Source: JBIQKZ01 sp044464765 (GTDB lineage Bacteria > Pseudomonadota > Gammaproteobacteria > Burkholderiales > Burkholderiaceae_B). Taken from it: a stretch of 64,000 nucleotides of DNA. The translations under genes were made by a program, and so were the position numbers. The DNA lies in NCBI GenBank assembly GCA_044464765.1, contig JBIQKZ010000010.1, positions 84,056 to 148,055 on the forward strand. The letters are read 5' to 3'. The notes beneath the pieces are model-generated. The model did no database searches and had not been told where the DNA came from. It saw only the letters and a program-made list of their open reading frames with translations. Shown here piece by piece: positions 17,580 to 25,739 of this stretch (its first letter is position 1; every line of letters begins with the position of its first letter).

Positions 17580-18119
17580 ATGTCGAACAGCGAGCCAAGC
17601 ACGCCCACTTCATCTTCCGAAAGCAATCCGCCGGTGCGCGCTACGGCATCGTGGATCTTCCGCGCGCCCACCCGGATGGTCGCCTTTGGTTTTGGCGCCG
17701 GGTTGCTGAAACCCGCTCCGGGCACCTGGGGCACCTTGCTGGGTTGGCTGTTATGGGTTGCCGTGGTGTCCCGCCTATCGGATGACGGTATTGCGCTCGT
17801 CTTGGCGGCATCCTTTGCCTATGGTTGCTGGGCTTGCCACAGAACGGGCCGCGAACTGGGCCGGGCGGATGATGGCGGCATGGTGTGGGACGAAATCGTG
17901 GCCATTTGGCTGGTGCTGTGGTTCATGCCCGACAGCCTGATAGCACAGGCGGTTGCCTTTGTGGTGTTCCGTTTCTTCGATATCATCAAACCGCCTCCCA
18001 TTGCCTATTTCGATGCGCGCCTGAAGAACGGCTTTGGGGTCATGTGGGATGACATTCTGGCGGCAGGCTACAGCCTGCTTGTTCTTGCAATTCTTGTCAG
18101 GCTGGGGGTGTTCAATTGA
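17580..18119 (+). CDS. pgpA: Phosphatidylglycerophosphatase A
   Basis: This 179-residue membrane enzyme removes the phosphate from phosphatidylglycerol phosphate. After a low-complexity Ser/Thr/Pro-rich leader (about 30 residues) the family core appears: FGFGAGLLKPAPGTWGTLLG, DDGGMVWDEIVAIWL and FRFFDIIKPPPIAYFD, with three or four membrane helices. The start is at ATG 17580; a longer open frame into thiL exists but has no family support. Its TGA overlaps the TTG start of pncC. Confidence 0.92.
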   Translation: MSNSEPSTPTSSSESNPPVRATASWIFRAPTRMVAFGFGAGLLKPAPGTWGTLLGWLLWVAVVSRLSDDGIALVLAASFAYGCWACHRTGRELGRADDGGMVWDEIVAIWLVLWFMPDSLIAQAVAFVVFRFFDIIKPPPIAYFDARLKNGFGVMWDDILAAGYSLLVLAILVRLGVFN

Positions 18120-18622
18120 CCGCAACGAAAATACAAACGGCCTCGGAAGCCTTGGGCGATGTGCTGCTCGACCTGGGGTGGATGATGGGCTGCGCCGAAT
18201 CCTGCACTGGCGGCTTGCTGGCCGGCGCCATCACCAGCATCGCGGGATCCAGCCAGTGGTTCGAGCGCGGTTTCGTCACGTATAGCAACGCTGCAAAAGT
18301 CCAGAACCTACGCGTCAACGAGGCAACCCTCGAGCGATTTGGCGCGGTCAGCGAAGAAACCGCCATGGAAATGGCTGCTGGAGTCCTCATGGCAGCGCGT
18401 GATGCCCAGTTTGCTATTTCAACGACCGGTATCGCCGGCCCGGGCGGCGCCACTGCAGGCAAGACTGTGGGCATGGTGTGCTTCGGCTTTGCCCAGCGCG
18501 TGGACGATGGCTTCAGCACACGCGCTGTCACACGTATTTTCGAAGGTGATCGCGGTCAGGTGCGTGAGAGCTCGGTGCTGTTTGCCCTGATCAACGCGAT
18601 TGAAATCATCCGGCCGCGTTGA
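18116..18622 (+). CDS. pncC: CinA C-terminal domain protein, nicotinamide-nucleotide amidohydrolase type
   Basis: This 168-residue stand-alone CinA C-terminal domain corresponds to PncC/YgaD, which deamidates NMN in NAD recycling. Motifs are MMGCAESCTGGLLAGAITSI near residue 22, GSSQWFERGFVTYSNAAK, VSEETAMEMAAGVL and TTGIAGPGGATAGKTVGMV. It starts at TTG 18116, sharing bases with the pgpA stop (TTGA), so it is translationally coupled. Its last 17 bases overlap the 3' end of convergent pyrF. Confidence 0.92.
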   Translation: MTATKIQTASEALGDVLLDLGWMMGCAESCTGGLLAGAITSIAGSSQWFERGFVTYSNAAKVQNLRVNEATLERFGAVSEETAMEMAAGVLMAARDAQFAISTTGIAGPGGATAGKTVGMVCFGFAQRVDDGFSTRAVTRIFEGDRGQVRESSVLFALINAIEIIRPR

Positions 18623-19421
18623 TGGCGTCACGCGTGGCGATGGCCGCTTCGGCGGCTGCCTCACGCCAGTTGTCGCCGTTGCTGGCATACAAGATAGCAC
18701 GCGACGAGTTAATCATCATGCCCGTGCCTTTGCTGTTGCGCCCCGCCTGGACGGTTGCCGGAATGTCCCCGCCCTGAGCGCCAATGCCGGGGATCAGTAG
18801 CGGCATGTCTCCGACGCGGGCGCGCACCTTGGCAATTTCCTCGGGGAAGGTAGCACCCACGACCAGTGCGCATTGCCCGTTGCCATTCCATTGATTGGCG
18901 ACCAGGTCTGCGACTCGTAGATACAGTGGTTGCCCGTCTTGTACTTGCAGGAATTGCAGATCGGACCCGCCTTTGTTCGACGTGCGGCACAGCACAACAA
19001 TGCCGCGTTCTTCCCAGGCAAGGTAGGGTTGCACCGAATCAAAACCCAGGTACGGATTGACGGTTACTGCGTCGGCATCATAGCGCTCGAAGGCCTCCCG
19101 GGCATAATGCTCTGCGGTTGAGCCGATATCGCCGCGCTTGGCGTCCAGCACCAGGGGTAGGTGAGGGTAGCGCTGCTTGACGTAGGCGCACAGCGCTTCC
19201 AGTTGCTCTTCAGCGCGCGCTGACGCGAAATAAGCGATTTGCGGCTTGATGCCGCAGACATGGGGCGCGGTTGCATCGATGATGGCTTTGCAGAATTCAT
19301 AGAGCGCATCGGGCCGACCACGCAGTTCGTCGGGGAAGCGTGTTGGATCGGGATCCAGCCCCACCATCAGCATGGAGCCCGAATGGCGCCAGGCGTGTTC
19401 AAGTTTGTCGGTAAATTTCAT
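18606..19421 (-). CDS. pyrF: Orotidine 5'-phosphate decarboxylase (type 2)
   Basis: This 271-residue last enzyme of UMP synthesis has the type-2 signature LVLDAKRGDIGSTAEHYA (about residue 92), with the catalytic Lys/Asp set in DAKRGD, and LMVGLDPDPTRFPDEL near the N-terminus. The start is set at ATG 19421 (MKFTDKLEHAW). The longer open frame adds about 40 residues without family similarity. The 3' end overlaps pncC by 17 bases in convergent orientation. Confidence 0.94.
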   Translation of the reverse strand: MKFTDKLEHAWRHSGSMLMVGLDPDPTRFPDELRGRPDALYEFCKAIIDATAPHVCGIKPQIAYFASARAEEQLEALCAYVKQRYPHLPLVLDAKRGDIGSTAEHYAREAFERYDADAVTVNPYLGFDSVQPYLAWEERGIVVLCRTSNKGGSDLQFLQVQDGQPLYLRVADLVANQWNGNGQCALVVGATFPEEIAKVRARVGDMPLLIPGIGAQGGDIPATVQAGRNSKGTGMMINSSRAILYASNGDNWREAAAEAAIATRDAINAAG

Positions 19422-19491
19422 GGCGATCCATAAGTAGAATAAGGCGCTGGAGCGGGTGCGACGCGGCGAGATACAGTGGGTGCTGGCCGGC

Positions 19492-19881
19492 CTAAAGCGT
19501 GATTCCCCGCACGATAATTGCGATCCACACAATAACGGCACAAACAATGGACAGCATCACGGCTGCGCTGCCCAGATCTTTGGCTTGCCCGATCAGGGGG
19601 CGGTGTTCGAGGGTAGTGCTGTCGGCCAGGGCTTCCAGCGCGGAATTCAATAGCTCGACGATCAGGACGAAAAAGAGGACTGCGATCAGCACCAGTGTTT
19701 CAGAGAGCGACTGTCCGATCAGGAACGCCAAGGGAACCAGGACAACGCAAAGCAGCAGTTCCTGGCGAAAAGCGGCTTCGTGCCGAAAGGCCGCTGCAAA
19801 GCCCTGGCGGGAATAACGCAACGCGTTGATCAGTCGACCCAGGCCGCCGCGGCTTTTATAAGGGGAGTTATCGTGAGTCAT
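19492..19881 (-). CDS. dgkA: Diacylglycerol kinase
   Basis: This 129-residue integral membrane kinase rephosphorylates diacylglycerol from phospholipid turnover. Family features are the N-terminal amphipathic segment (RLINALRYSRQGFAAAF), the hydrophobic helices LCVVLVPLAFLIG and LVLIAVLFFVLIVELLNSAL, the catalytic ELLNSALEAL, and KDLGSAAVMLS. The start is placed at ATG 19881 (MTHDNSPYKSRGG), consistent with the usual length of about 120-130. The much longer open frame upstream has no support. Confidence 0.93.
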   Translation of the reverse strand: MTHDNSPYKSRGGLGRLINALRYSRQGFAAAFRHEAAFRQELLLCVVLVPLAFLIGQSLSETLVLIAVLFFVLIVELLNSALEALADSTTLEHRPLIGQAKDLGSAAVMLSIVCAVIVWIAIIVRGITL

Positions 19882-20043
19882 GATGTCTTGGGAAGATACG
19901 GTTACCCGGCTGGCTTCATTGAATGGAAGCGCATGTGCGCTCGCCAGGCCGCGGCGAACGCGTCTGGGGTTGAATGCGAGCATTGTAGTAAAAGATAGGG
20001 GCTTCAGATACCGGGTCGCCTTCTCCGGCAATGCGCGAGGGAT

Positions 20044-20076
20044 CAAAAAAAGCCCCCGATATAAATCGGGGGCTTT
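20044..20076 (-). terminator. Intrinsic terminator of groES-groEL
   Basis: A perfect 12-base stem (20049-20060 with 20065-20076) closes on a four-base loop. On the minus strand it is followed by seven T residues. It lies 78 bases after the groEL stop and fits a rho-independent terminator of the chaperonin operon. Confidence 0.88.
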
Positions 20077-20153
20077 GTCGGCCGGGTGCCGCCGACGGGC
20101 TTCGGCTTTGCAAGCCTTGCTGGGTCGACGGCGTGTGGCGCGGGTTGACGGGC

Positions 20154-21806
20154 TTAGAAGCCGCCCATACCGCCCATGCCACCCATACCGCCCATGTCGG
20201 GCATACCGCCGCCGGCAGCAGGCTTGTCTTCAACGATTTCGGCCACAGCAGCTTCCGTCGTCAGCAACAAGGCGGCAACCGAAGCTGCGTTTTGCAGTGC
20301 AGTGCGGGTAACCTTGGTGGGGTCCAGAACACCTTGCTCGACCAGATCACCGTACTCGCCGGTGGCAGCGTTGTAACCGTAGTTGCCGGTGCCGTTCGCC
20401 ACATTGTTGACCACGACGCTGGGCTCGTCGCCTGCGTTGGCCACGATGGTGCGCAGGGGAGCTTCGATCGCGCGCAGGATCAGCTTGATGCCGGCTTCCT
20501 GGTCGATGTTGTCGCCCTTGACCTTGGCAATGGCAGCCTTGGCGCGGATCAGCGCAACGCCGCCGCCGGGAACAATGCCTTCTTCAACGGCAGCGCGCGT
20601 AGCGTGCAGCGCGTCTTCGACACGAGCCTTCTTTTCCTTCATTTCGACTTCGGTGGCTGCGCCAACGCGAATCACGGCAACGCCGCCGGCCAGCTTGGCC
20701 ACGCGTTCTTGCAGTTTTTCACGATCGTAGTCGGACGTGGACTCTTCGATCTGGGTGCGGATCTGTTTGACACGCGCCTCGATCGATTTGCCGTCGCCGG
20801 CGCCGTCGATGATGATGGTGTTTTCTTTGCCGACTTCAATGCGCTTGGCTTGACCCAGCTCTTCCAGAGAGGCCTTTTCAAGCGAACCGCCGGTTTCTTC
20901 GGAAATGACCGTGCCGCCGGTAAGGATGGCGATGTCTTCCAGCATGGCTTTACGACGGTCGCCGAAACCAGGTGCCTTGACAGCGGTGGTCTTGAGGATG
21001 CCGCGGATGTTGTTCACAACCAAAGTAGCCAGGGCTTCGCCTTCAACGTCTTCGGCAACGATCAGCAAAGGACGGCTGGATTTGGCCACTTGCTCGAGGA
21101 TGGGCAGAAGATCACGGATGTTGCTGATTTTCTTGTCGTAGATCAGAACATAGGGATCGTCCAGAACCGAAACCTGCTTGTCCTGGTTGTTGATGAAGTA
21201 GGGCGACAGGTAGCCGCGGTCGAATTGCATGCCTTCCACGACATCCAGTTCGTTGTCCAGCGACTTGCCGTCTTCGACGGTGATGACGCCTTCCTTACCG
21301 ACCTTATCCATTGCGTTGGCAATGATTTCGCCGATCGAGGCATCGCTATTGGCCGAAATGGAACCAACCTGTGCGATTTCCTTGCTGGTGGTGCAAGGCT
21401 TGGAGATTTTTTGCAGTTCGCTGGTGGCAACGGCAACAGCCTTGTCGATGCCGCGCTTGAGGTCCATGGGGTTGATGCCCGCTGCGACGTACTTCAAGCC
21501 TTCTTCAACGATGGACTGGGCCAGCACGGTAGCCGTGGTGGTGCCGTCGCCGGCGTTGTCGGAGGTTTTGGAGGCAACTTCCTTGACCAGTTGCGCGCCG
21601 ATGTTTTCGAACTTGTCTTTAAGTTCGATTTCCTTGGCAACGGAAACACCGTCTTTGGTGACGGTGGGGGCGCCGAACGAGCGCTCAAGCACAACGTTGC
21701 GGCCTTTGGGGCCCAAGGTGGTTTTAACAGCGTTGGCCAGTGTGTTCACACCGCGAACGATACGCGTACGTGCGTCGTCGCCAAATAATACTTGCTTAGA
21801 AGCCAT
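20154..21806 (-). CDS. groL: Chaperonin GroEL (Cpn60)
   Basis: This 550-residue chaperonin subunit has family landmarks throughout: TTLGPKGRNVVLERSFG, NAGDGTTTATVLAQ (ATP site), AGINPMDLKRGID, GYLSPYFINN, and the Gly-Met-rich tail GGMPDMGGMGGMGGMGGF. Length and tail are typical of group I GroEL. It is the second gene of the operon, 30 bases after groES, and ends at a strong terminator. Expression follows the groES promoter and CIRCE operator. Confidence 0.98.
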   Translation of the reverse strand: MASKQVLFGDDARTRIVRGVNTLANAVKTTLGPKGRNVVLERSFGAPTVTKDGVSVAKEIELKDKFENIGAQLVKEVASKTSDNAGDGTTTATVLAQSIVEEGLKYVAAGINPMDLKRGIDKAVAVATSELQKISKPCTTSKEIAQVGSISANSDASIGEIIANAMDKVGKEGVITVEDGKSLDNELDVVEGMQFDRGYLSPYFINNQDKQVSVLDDPYVLIYDKKISNIRDLLPILEQVAKSSRPLLIVAEDVEGEALATLVVNNIRGILKTTAVKAPGFGDRRKAMLEDIAILTGGTVISEETGGSLEKASLEELGQAKRIEVGKENTIIIDGAGDGKSIEARVKQIRTQIEESTSDYDREKLQERVAKLAGGVAVIRVGAATEVEMKEKKARVEDALHATRAAVEEGIVPGGGVALIRAKAAIAKVKGDNIDQEAGIKLILRAIEAPLRTIVANAGDEPSVVVNNVANGTGNYGYNAATGEYGDLVEQGVLDPTKVTRTALQNAASVAALLLTTEAAVAEIVEDKPAAGGGMPDMGGMGGMGGMGGF

Positions 21807-21836
21807 TGTAAATTCCTTGCTTGATTCGTTTCAGGT

Positions 21837-22124
21837 TTATTGGATCACGGCGAGGATTTCGTCCTCGCGGATGACGAGAAGCTCTTCGCCATCGACCTTG
21901 ACAGCCTGGCCAGCGTATTTACCAAACAAAACCTTGTCGCCAGCTTTCAGGTCAACCGGAAGTACTTTGCCGTCTTCGGTTTTCTTGCCGGGACCAACGG
22001 CGATGACTTCGCCTTGATCAGGCTTTTCGGCGGCGCTTTCAGGGATGACGATACCCGAGGCGGTGGTACGCTCGTTGTCCAGACGTTTGACGATCACGCG
22101 ATCGTGCAAAGGACGCAGTGCCAT
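21837..22124 (-). CDS. groS: Co-chaperonin GroES (Cpn10)
   Basis: This 95-residue lid of the GroEL chamber shows MALRPLHDRVIVKRLDNER, SGIVIPESAAEKP, GEVIAVGPGK and the late VLFGKYAGQAVKVDGEELL. The start is at ATG 22124, with AGGAG just upstream; the open frame extends further but only family-less residues would be added. The upstream leader contains CIRCE and a consensus promoter. Confidence 0.98.
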   Translation of the reverse strand: MALRPLHDRVIVKRLDNERTTASGIVIPESAAEKPDQGEVIAVGPGKKTEDGKVLPVDLKAGDKVLFGKYAGQAVKVDGEELLVIREDEILAVIQ

Positions 22125-22177
22125 GAAGGAACTCCTGTTCAAAAAATTAGTAAGAATTAACTGACGAGGGCCGGGTG

Positions 22178-22204
22178 TTAGCACTCAACCCCTTCGAGTG
22201 CTAA
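22178..22204 (-). promoter_or_regulatory. CIRCE operator (HrcA site)
   Basis: The sequence ttagcactc (22178-22186), nine bases, then gagtgctaa (22196-22204) is a perfect CIRCE element. It lies 54 bases before the groES start and immediately downstream of the -10 box, so HrcA bound here would block initiation of groES-groEL. hrcA itself is not in the window. Confidence 0.95.
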
Positions 22205-22232
22205 TTATAGGGACGAAGTGAAATACTTCAAG
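22204..22232 (-). promoter_or_regulatory. groS: groES-groEL promoter, possibly dual sigma70/sigma32
   Basis: On the minus strand TTGAAG (22226-22231) and TATAAT (22204-22209) are 16 bases apart, a good sigma70 promoter. The same bases also read CTTGAAG, 13 bases, CCCTATAAT, close to the sigma32 heat-shock pattern CTTGAA/CCCCAT. The final T of the -10 box touches CIRCE. Confidence 0.75.
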
Positions 22233-22324
22233 TGGGCGGGGGTGTTTTGTTACATTTTGCCGGGTCTTGCCGATTCCATTTAGATTAGTCAGGGGCAAAT
22301 CTGGGTTGTAATATACTTTGACGC

Positions 22325-22750
22325 ATGCACCCCGATAGACAACGCTTTACGCACAGAAACATAAGAGTCTGGCAGCTGCTGTTTGGCCTGACTCTTATGT
22401 CGTTTCTGTGTCGGGCGGTCATCCCCGTGGGGTATATGCCGGATGCGTCGAGCGTACAAGACGGCAAGTTTGCGATTACTTTGTGCGCCGTCGGTGGGGC
22501 CAGCACGATAATAGTAGGATTGGACGGCCAAGCTGATCCGGCCACGACTACTGACTCTTTCGATCAGCAAGATTGCCCGTTCGGGCTTGTCGCGGCGCAG
22601 GCGTTCATGCTCGACCAAGAACCGCCGACAGTAGCCGGCAATGTTGCATATCATCCTGCTTTCCTTCCGTACGGGAACCACGCGCAGCCTGCAGTGCCCG
22701 CCTTGGGCCCGCCGCTGGGTTCCCGCGCACCCCCTTCAACCTTCGGTTGA
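22325..22750 (+). CDS. DUF2946 family protein
   Basis: This 141-residue protein has an N-terminal hydrophobic segment (LLFGLTLMSFLCRAVIPVGY) followed by the DUF2946 pattern (GYMPDASS, then KFAITLCAVG and a later QQDCPFG). The family has no established biochemical role but is repeatedly found next to copper genes in proteobacteria. Here it precedes a YcnI-like protein and a CopC-CopD fusion on the same strand, so a role in copper handling at the envelope is inferred from context. Two cysteines (one after FAITL, one before PFG) are candidate metal ligands. Confidence 0.75.
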   Translation: MHPDRQRFTHRNIRVWQLLFGLTLMSFLCRAVIPVGYMPDASSVQDGKFAITLCAVGGASTIIVGLDGQADPATTTDSFDQQDCPFGLVAAQAFMLDQEPPTVAGNVAYHPAFLPYGNHAQPAVPALGPPLGSRAPPSTFG

Positions 22751-22813
22751 TTTCTCGTCTGTGACCATGCTGGTAATGGTCTGGTGTTAGCGATACTTAT
22801 CCCGAGGTTTCTT

Positions 22814-23350
22814 ATGTTTATTTTCCGCAGCCGTGCCCGCGTTCTTGTTGCGCTGGCCAGTGTTCTTTTAGCTCCTTCCGCCTATTCCCACGTCACGCTG
22901 CAAGTCAAGCAAGCGCCTGTAAACGGCAGCTATAAAGCCGTTTTCAGTGTGCCGCACGGCTGCAAGGGCTCGCCCACGACAAAAATCCGCATCCGCATCC
23001 CGGAAGGGGTCGTGGGCGTCAAGCCGCAACCCAAGGCCGGATGGTCGGTGGAGACCATCAAAGGCGACTATGCCAAGGCCTATATGCACTATGGCGCCAC
23101 GGTCGCTTCCGGCGTGAAAGAGGTGGTATGGACAGGTGGTCCGCTGCTGGATGAACACTACGACGAGTTTGTGTTTGCAAGCTATCTGAGCAGCGAGTTG
23201 GCGCCCGGCAGCACACTGTACTTTCCCGTCGTGCAAGAATGCGTCGAGGGTGTGGCGCGTTGGATCGACCTTCCGTTCGCCGACAACACGGCTGCTGATC
23301 CGCATGCGGGTTCGCCTGCCCCGGGGCTTAAGTTGCTGCCCAAGCAGTAA
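22814..23350 (+). CDS. YcnI-like (DUF1775) periplasmic copper-binding protein
   Basis: This 178-residue protein has a signal peptide (cleavage likely after AYS, before HVTLQVKQAPVNG). The mature N-terminus is histidine, as required for the YcnI copper brace (His1 plus later Trp/Glu). The body shows KAVFSVPHGCKGSPTTKIRI, VKPQPKAGWSVETIKGDY, and VVWTGGPLLDEHYDEFVF. YcnI proteins bind Cu(II) and are thought to work in copper acquisition with CopC/CopD partners, which follow 54 bases downstream. ATG 22814 is used because of the upstream cccgagg; the longer frame lacks a ribosome site. Confidence 0.9.
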   Translation: MFIFRSRARVLVALASVLLAPSAYSHVTLQVKQAPVNGSYKAVFSVPHGCKGSPTTKIRIRIPEGVVGVKPQPKAGWSVETIKGDYAKAYMHYGATVASGVKEVVWTGGPLLDEHYDEFVFASYLSSELAPGSTLYFPVVQECVEGVARWIDLPFADNTAADPHAGSPAPGLKLLPKQ

Positions 23351-23404
23351 GTATAGGGACACGGGAACGCAGATCCGTCATTCAGGGCGCATCAGCCGGG
23401 GAGA

Positions 23405-25042
23405 ATGGCCATGCAAACGCATCTCAAGCGTCGTGTCGACGCGGGCGCATCGTTACCAGCTTCGCTGCGAGCGTTGCTGATGCTGCTGGTCGCCTTGGCG
23501 ATGCTGGCTTGCGCGCCAAACGCACTGGCCCATGCTTCGCTCATCGCCAGCACGCCCACGGCTGGCGCTGTCTTGGCGCAAGCCCCGGCGACTGCGCGCT
23601 TGACGTTCAACGAGCCTGTTTCGCCACTGGTGCTCAAGCTTCTTCAGCCGGATGGCTCGGTGAAGGACATTGAACACTTTCGGGTGTTGCCGGCAGGGCT
23701 CGAGATGCCGTTGCCTGCCCTGGACCAGCAGGGCTCCTATGGCCTGAGCTGGCGTGTCGTGTCGGCCGACGGCCACCCTATAGGCGGCACCGTGATGTTT
23801 TCCGTAGGGGTCAAGGGAACGAGCAACGGCCAGGCCGTGTCGACAGCGCCGGGCAGGAACGCGCTTATCTGGCTAGCTCGTCTGGGCGGATACGTGGGTC
23901 TGTTTTTCGGTATCGGGATGGCGGTGTGTCATGCGTTGGTTCCCATGCGCCGCGGCAAGCGCCGATTCGCCGTGGGGCTGTTGGCCTTGGGCGCGGCAGC
24001 CGTGCTGTTGAGCGTGGGAATGCTGGGTGTTGACGCTATGGATAAGCCTGTCGGGGCGTTGTTCAGTCTTGCCCCCTGGAGCACGGCGCTCTCGACGTCA
24101 TTCGGGCTTTCTGCAGTACTTGCGTGGATCGCGCTAGCTTGCGCTGCGATGGTCTGGTGCACGACTGCATTCATTCTACGAAGGCTGCTGGCGGCGATGG
24201 CGCTCCTGATGCTGGGCTTTTCCCTGGCGGTAAGCGGCCATGCAGGTAGCGCGCTACCCGTCTGGCTGGCCCGGCCCGCCGTCTGGGTGCATGTTGTCGC
24301 CATCACGTTGTGGGTCGGGTCGCTCCTGCCTCTGGCGTATTCCCTGAAAGACCCCATGGATCTCGGCCTGCTCACGCGGTTTTCCAGGCATATTCCCGCC
24401 GTACTGCTGGTGTTATTTCTTAGCGGCGGTGTCCTGGTCTATGTGCAGTTCGACGCGCCGTCGTCATTGTGGCGCACTGCTTATGGGCAGGTTCTGGCGC
24501 TGAAGCTTGCTTTGTTGGCCTTGCTTTTGGGGTTGGGCGCCTATAACCGCTATCGCCTGACTCGCCCCACGCTCGATGCGCAACCACTCGCACGACGCGC
24601 AATGCGGCGCGTTGTTTACGTGGAATGCGTAGTGGCCGTCGCCATTCTGGCTGTTGTGGCCCTGTGGCGCTTCACCCCGCCGCCGCGCGCACTGAGCCAC
24701 ACGCTTGCGGCCTCCACGTCTGTTTTCGCCCATATGGCTTCCGCTGCCGCCATGGCGGACCTTGTGCTGGAGTCCGCCGCGCCCGGCCAGCCCGCGACAC
24801 TGTCGTTGTCCCTATCCAAAGCAGATCTGACGCCATTGCTTGCCCAAGAGGTCGAAATTGTATTTTCGAACGTCCAGGCTGGCGTCGAACCCATTGTTCT
24901 TCCAGCCAGGCTAAAACAGGGCGGCATGTGGCAGGTAAGTGATATTGAACTACCCCGATTGCCAACCTGGCATATACGCATTGATGCGTTGATTACCGAC
25001 TTTGAGCGCATTCGGTTGGAGACCACGTTGAGTCTTGAATAA
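23405..25042 (+). CDS. CopC-CopD fusion, copper import/resistance protein
   Basis: In this 545-residue fusion, a signal peptide ending in ANALA is followed by a CopC domain whose mature end is His (HASLIASTPTAGAVL) and which contains the second histidine in SADGHPIGGTVMF. Together these form the CopC copper site. From about residue 155 a CopD membrane domain of about eight helices follows (IWLARLGGYVGLFFGIGMAV, later HVVAITLWVGSLLPLAYSL and FSRHIPAVLLVLFLSGGVL). The C-terminal about 100 residues form a separate periplasmic domain resembling the YtkA-like domain (LSLSKADLTPLLAQEVEIVF). Fusions of this type are linked to copper uptake. It follows the YcnI gene. Confidence 0.9.
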   Translation: MAMQTHLKRRVDAGASLPASLRALLMLLVALAMLACAPNALAHASLIASTPTAGAVLAQAPATARLTFNEPVSPLVLKLLQPDGSVKDIEHFRVLPAGLEMPLPALDQQGSYGLSWRVVSADGHPIGGTVMFSVGVKGTSNGQAVSTAPGRNALIWLARLGGYVGLFFGIGMAVCHALVPMRRGKRRFAVGLLALGAAAVLLSVGMLGVDAMDKPVGALFSLAPWSTALSTSFGLSAVLAWIALACAAMVWCTTAFILRRLLAAMALLMLGFSLAVSGHAGSALPVWLARPAVWVHVVAITLWVGSLLPLAYSLKDPMDLGLLTRFSRHIPAVLLVLFLSGGVLVYVQFDAPSSLWRTAYGQVLALKLALLALLLGLGAYNRYRLTRPTLDAQPLARRAMRRVVYVECVVAVAILAVVALWRFTPPPRALSHTLAASTSVFAHMASAAAMADLVLESAAPGQPATLSLSLSKADLTPLLAQEVEIVFSNVQAGVEPIVLPARLKQGGMWQVSDIELPRLPTWHIRIDALITDFERIRLETTLSLE

Positions 25043-25058
25043 CAATTAAACTAAAACC

Positions 25059-25694
25059 ATGCTGAACGACTCAAAACCATCTCGTTCCAGGTGTGTGCGC
25101 TGCTTGAGGCCTACTGGCTATTGCTTGTGCGCCCATCTATCCAGCATAAGCAACCGTACACGGCTGCTGGTGCTGCAGCATCCCGATGAAGCCAAGCACC
25201 CCTTGAATACGGCTCGGCTTGCGGTGCTGGGGCTGAAGCATGCCGATCTATGGGTGGGCGAATCGTTCCCACAGTTGAGCGAAAGGATAGCGTCGGCGAA
25301 GCAGACGTTGCTGCTCTTTCCTGCGGATAGCCATGATCAGCATCCGCATCCGCATCCGCACCAGCACCAGGACATGCGCCGGACTGGGGACTCGGTGTTG
25401 CTGATCGTGCCCGACGGCACGTGGCGCAAGGCCCGCAAGATCATCTACGCGAATCCGGTGCTTGGTACGCTGCCCCGCTTTAGTCTGCCGCCAGGCGAGC
25501 CCTCGAACTATCGCGTGCGCAAAGCGCGCGAGCCCGCCGCAGTCGCCACCATTGAAGCAATTGCGCGCGCACTATCAATATTAGAACCGGAACAGAACTT
25601 CCAACCGTTGCTGAAGCCATTTGGCGTGTTGGTCGAGCAGCAGATTCAGGCCATGGGCGAAGACGTGTATCGAAGAAATTACGTACGGTCTTAA
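25059..25694 (+). CDS. tapT: tRNA-uridine aminocarboxypropyltransferase (DTW domain)
   Basis: This 211-residue DTW-domain protein of the TapT/YfiP family transfers the aminocarboxypropyl group of SAM to U47 of tRNA (acp3U). The N-terminal cysteine cluster CVRCLRPTGYCLC (residues 12-24), LVLQHPDEAKHPLNTARLA, the DTW signature as DGTWRKARKI, and the LPRFSLPPGEPSNYRVRKA segment match the family. A histidine-rich insert (residues 92-105) with H at 92, 95, 97, 99, 101 and 103 sits between the two halves. It is 16 bases after the CopCD gene and probably in the same transcript. Confidence 0.88.
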   Translation: MLNDSKPSRSRCVRCLRPTGYCLCAHLSSISNRTRLLVLQHPDEAKHPLNTARLAVLGLKHADLWVGESFPQLSERIASAKQTLLLFPADSHDQHPHPHPHQHQDMRRTGDSVLLIVPDGTWRKARKIIYANPVLGTLPRFSLPPGEPSNYRVRKAREPAAVATIEAIARALSILEPEQNFQPLLKPFGVLVEQQIQAMGEDVYRRNYVRS

Positions 25695-25739
25695 GTGATC
25701 GGCCCGTCCTTTATGGATGGAAGCTCGCCCTGGCTTACC

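Noticed and set aside
20031..21788. Long 585-codon open frame on the plus strand opposite groEL
   Set aside because: It lies wholly antisense to groEL, has biased composition from GroEL codon use, and shows no independent family motif.
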